Assembly: GCA_038501785.1 (NCBI GenBank)
Contig: JBAMJR010000053.1
Coordinates: forward strand, 4,310,501-4,374,500
Direction: 5' to 3'
Origin: Myoxocephalus aenaeus
Taxonomy: Eukaryota > Chordata > Actinopteri > Perciformes > Cottidae
DNA: 64,000 nucleotides
Shown: positions 61,460-64,000 of the stretch, in pieces
Layout: each line of letters opens with the position of its first letter
Numbering within the stretch: the stretch's first letter is position 1
The notes under the pieces: generated by a model
What the model was told of the DNA's origin: nothing
Seen by the model: the letters and a program-made list of their open reading frames with translations, nothing else
The model's database searches: none
Made by a program: the position numbers and the translations under genes

Positions 61460-64000
61460 ATATGGATATTTTGCACAAGCCACAAGGACAAAAATGTTGA
61501 GGAAAAAGTTGCTATTTTGACCCACACCCTTTTTACATGGTGGCCAGTGAAATGACATCAGGGACTATGATTCTCTGACCCCGCCACAGGGCACCACACA
61601 GTATTGGGTGGTAGTGAGTCGGTTTTACCACTAGTCTACACTTATATATAATCATATAAATATATACCGAACAGTGATACTCAAGCTATCATGTCTCAAT
61701 GTGTTCAGTGAACTGAAAAAACAGCTTGTTGCCATTTCTATGATAAAACTTGAACACATGTGATGTGGGCCTTTCCTCAATTGTTAATCAGCAGTGACAT
61801 GTGCCTCTTATGTCTCCAGCTGCAACATTTGTCATCGACGCCGCACAGATTTGAATTTTCATATTTTCGACCTAACCAGTACAAACAGCTCTTTAAAGCT
61901 GGAAATACATTGCTAAAAGATGCCCACTAAAAGGACAGAGTATGACCGTATTACTACAAATGCTGTTTAAGGATCTTATTATTATGTATTGTTGCATAAG
62001 GTTCAGTAATACCATAGGAAATGAAAGGAAAACTAATTTCTAAATGAAAAGGGCGGACAAGGAACTAGTCCATGGCGTGCTATCTTTGTCAAAAAGGTGT
62101 GGCAGACATTTTTCTTTTAAAAGGCCATCAGCTGACTTCATCCACACCCTCTGACAGTCCTCTGGTGGGTCACACCTTTTGGATGTCAGCAGCTCTGAAC
62201 AGGTTTTATTGCCATGGTAATACGTGGCCAACTTACCGTTTCTGTTTTTAATAATGGAATTTGTGTTGAGATTGTTTTAGCTGCTCATACCAGCCTATGC
62301 CTTTTTCTTTTTACATAATTGTACATGATATATCATAATTAATATGGTATTATATGTTTTTCCCCCAGCATATAGGTTTGAATATATTTGAGTATTTATG
62401 TACACAAGGAGAGGTATGAATGAATGCCCACTGAAGTTACTATCGTGTGTATACTGTACTTGTAAACACATGAGAGAGAATGGTCAAAGATCAGAGCTCG
62501 AGGCATTTGCATGTGACAACAACATGTTTGAAACAAGAGCCCTTTGCTCACATTAACCTTTGGCTACAGTTGTTGGCCCGGTGCAGTGTGATCAGGAAGA
62601 ACCTAGATTAGTTCTTACATGTATTAGTTTTATACACATGATTTTATGACAGAATAATGTGTCATTCATACTGTACAAAGAATAAGAGTTGATCTGAATG
62701 ACCGTGGTGCAACGCAGCTATTTCAGTATGATGACTAATAGAGAAGAGTGATTCTTTCTTTAAGGGCTGGGCTAAGGGAACTTTTCTAGATGAAAGCTTC
62801 TGATATCTTGGGAGGGAGGGAAAGGGATGGGTATCAAAGGAAATGAAAGAAAAACACTTGCTAAGTGACAGGGCCAACGTAACAAACAAGAACTTCTGCA
62901 TGGCGAGTGGGATTTACAAAGCTTTTTCTTTGCCTGAGAAAGTGTGGCGGCTATTTTTCATTTCTCAGCTATCAGCTGACACACCCTCTTCTATCGACAC
63001 ACCTCGGACGCCAGTTATTAACAAGTTTCCTTTCAAACAAATGACTTAAATGGCCATCTTACCACATCAGGACAGTGATTGATTTCTGTGCTCTTTTCAC
63101 CTCTGAAACTTGAACATGATCATAACACCAGACTGAATGAGCCCAGTATCCCCAATAATTAAATTCCTATTGGATGAGTCTATACATTGAGAGTTACATT
63201 CAAAACCTCCGGCAAACACAAACTCCAGGTATCCGTACCGTGACCATAAAGTTGCATGATTACATTTTTGGCCACTTCGGGGAATTGAAAAGAAGTTACA
63301 AACACAACCCAACCCTACTATTTGCAGAGGCGATGATGCTATCAGCTTTGTTTGCCATGTTTGTAACATTACTCAGCACTGTACAATACAGTCTAATGGG
63401 GTGCAGGTTTATCTAGTTCATCTGCAATGCTAAGTTGCATTATGCGACCTGTCAAAATCCACAATACATTTATGACAATGAAACGAAATAGGGCGATGTT
63501 CTGCTTTCATAACTTGTACTCTAATGAGACATCTTCTGCTGGAAGAGCTTGTGTAACCAGGTTGTTGTAGAATAGTGGCAATAGGGAGCGTGTACTTCAG
63601 TTGGTTAATCACATGTATCTATTGTTTGATAGTAAGTTACTCCGATGTGTCGTGAGAAGAGTGTTCACGCGATGTATTCAGGCTATTACCAAACTCCTCT
63701 TGCCGTTTGCACATTTTCTCTCTCAATACTTTAATCTTTATCATATTATATGTTCATTTCTCTGGGATACTGTGAGACGGAGGCATTCCTTCATCTCATC
63801 CTATTTGTCTCACTCGGCTCTGCTTCCATGGTAATATTCACAATATTGTGGTGTAATGTGTTTATTCAAGCCAAACAGGAACACAAAAACCCAGACAGCG
63901 AGAGGACATTAACCTTTATTCAGTTACTTGAGTCCACTGACATTGCATATATGATCAGAGGTCAGGTTTGCCACTATTCATTAGATCATTTCCCCTGCCT
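61457..64000. other. Intergenic DNA to the right edge
   Basis: No gene recognised. Two diverged similar patches (about 62,088-62,155 and 62,940-62,995) are described under findings. Confidence 0.5.

Noticed and set aside
1..64000. CRISPR arrays, operons or prokaryotic defence systems
   Set aside because: The sequence is vertebrate; tandem repeats here are microsatellites and minisatellites without unique spacers.

Overview
The window is nuclear DNA from a bony fish, most likely a percomorph-type teleost. The evidence is spliced vertebrate genes with consensus GT/AG introns, very abundant (CA)n/(TG)n arrays, and several repeat families common in teleost genomes. Most of the 64 kb is non-coding. 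I find three protein-coding genes, all on the + strand, and one microRNA cluster. Most other open frames are chance frames or run through dinucleotide repeats.

Layout. Bases 1-14,300 carry no recognisable protein gene. They hold scattered exon-like segments, CpG- or pyrimidine-rich candidate promoters and long microsatellites, and I read them as the host-transcript territory of the let-7 cluster. The let-7a hairpin lies at about 14,303-14,385 and the let-7b hairpin at about 14,918-15,006. A CpG-rich segment with paired CRE-like sites and a splice donor at 16,995 is the likely ppara promoter and first exon. The large 5' intron that follows contains a decayed LINE (about 18.25-20.99 kb). The ppara coding exons run from 22,236 to 29,066 and encode a 476-residue PPAR alpha, with a 3' UTR to about 30,330. 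cdpf1 follows at once (30,893-31,801, three exons, 117 residues). Behind it lies a patchwork of tandem duplications that contains a dead copy of cdpf1 exon 3. A two-exon Cip/Kip CDK inhibitor (35,077-36,085, 190 residues) follows, with its 3' UTR to about 37.6 kb. From there to 64 kb I see only intergenic DNA: microsatellites, several copies of two dispersed repeat families, a 438-bp solo LTR with a 5-bp target duplication, and a 1.4-kb non-autonomous hAT-type element with an 8-bp target duplication.

How the parts relate. let-7a/let-7b upstream of PPARA with CDPF1 next to it is also the human chromosome 22q13 neighbourhood, so this is a conserved syntenic block. PPAR alpha is a fatty-acid-activated nuclear receptor; let-7 and the Cip/Kip inhibitor both restrain proliferation. 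Their adjacency does not by itself show co-regulation. The least expected observations are the 20-residue insertion and extra intron in the PPAR alpha ligand-binding region, the decayed cdpf1 exon, the divergent CDK inhibitor, several perfect hairpins that look like template-switch scars, and a chain of exon-like segments upstream of let-7 whose reading frames happen to join.
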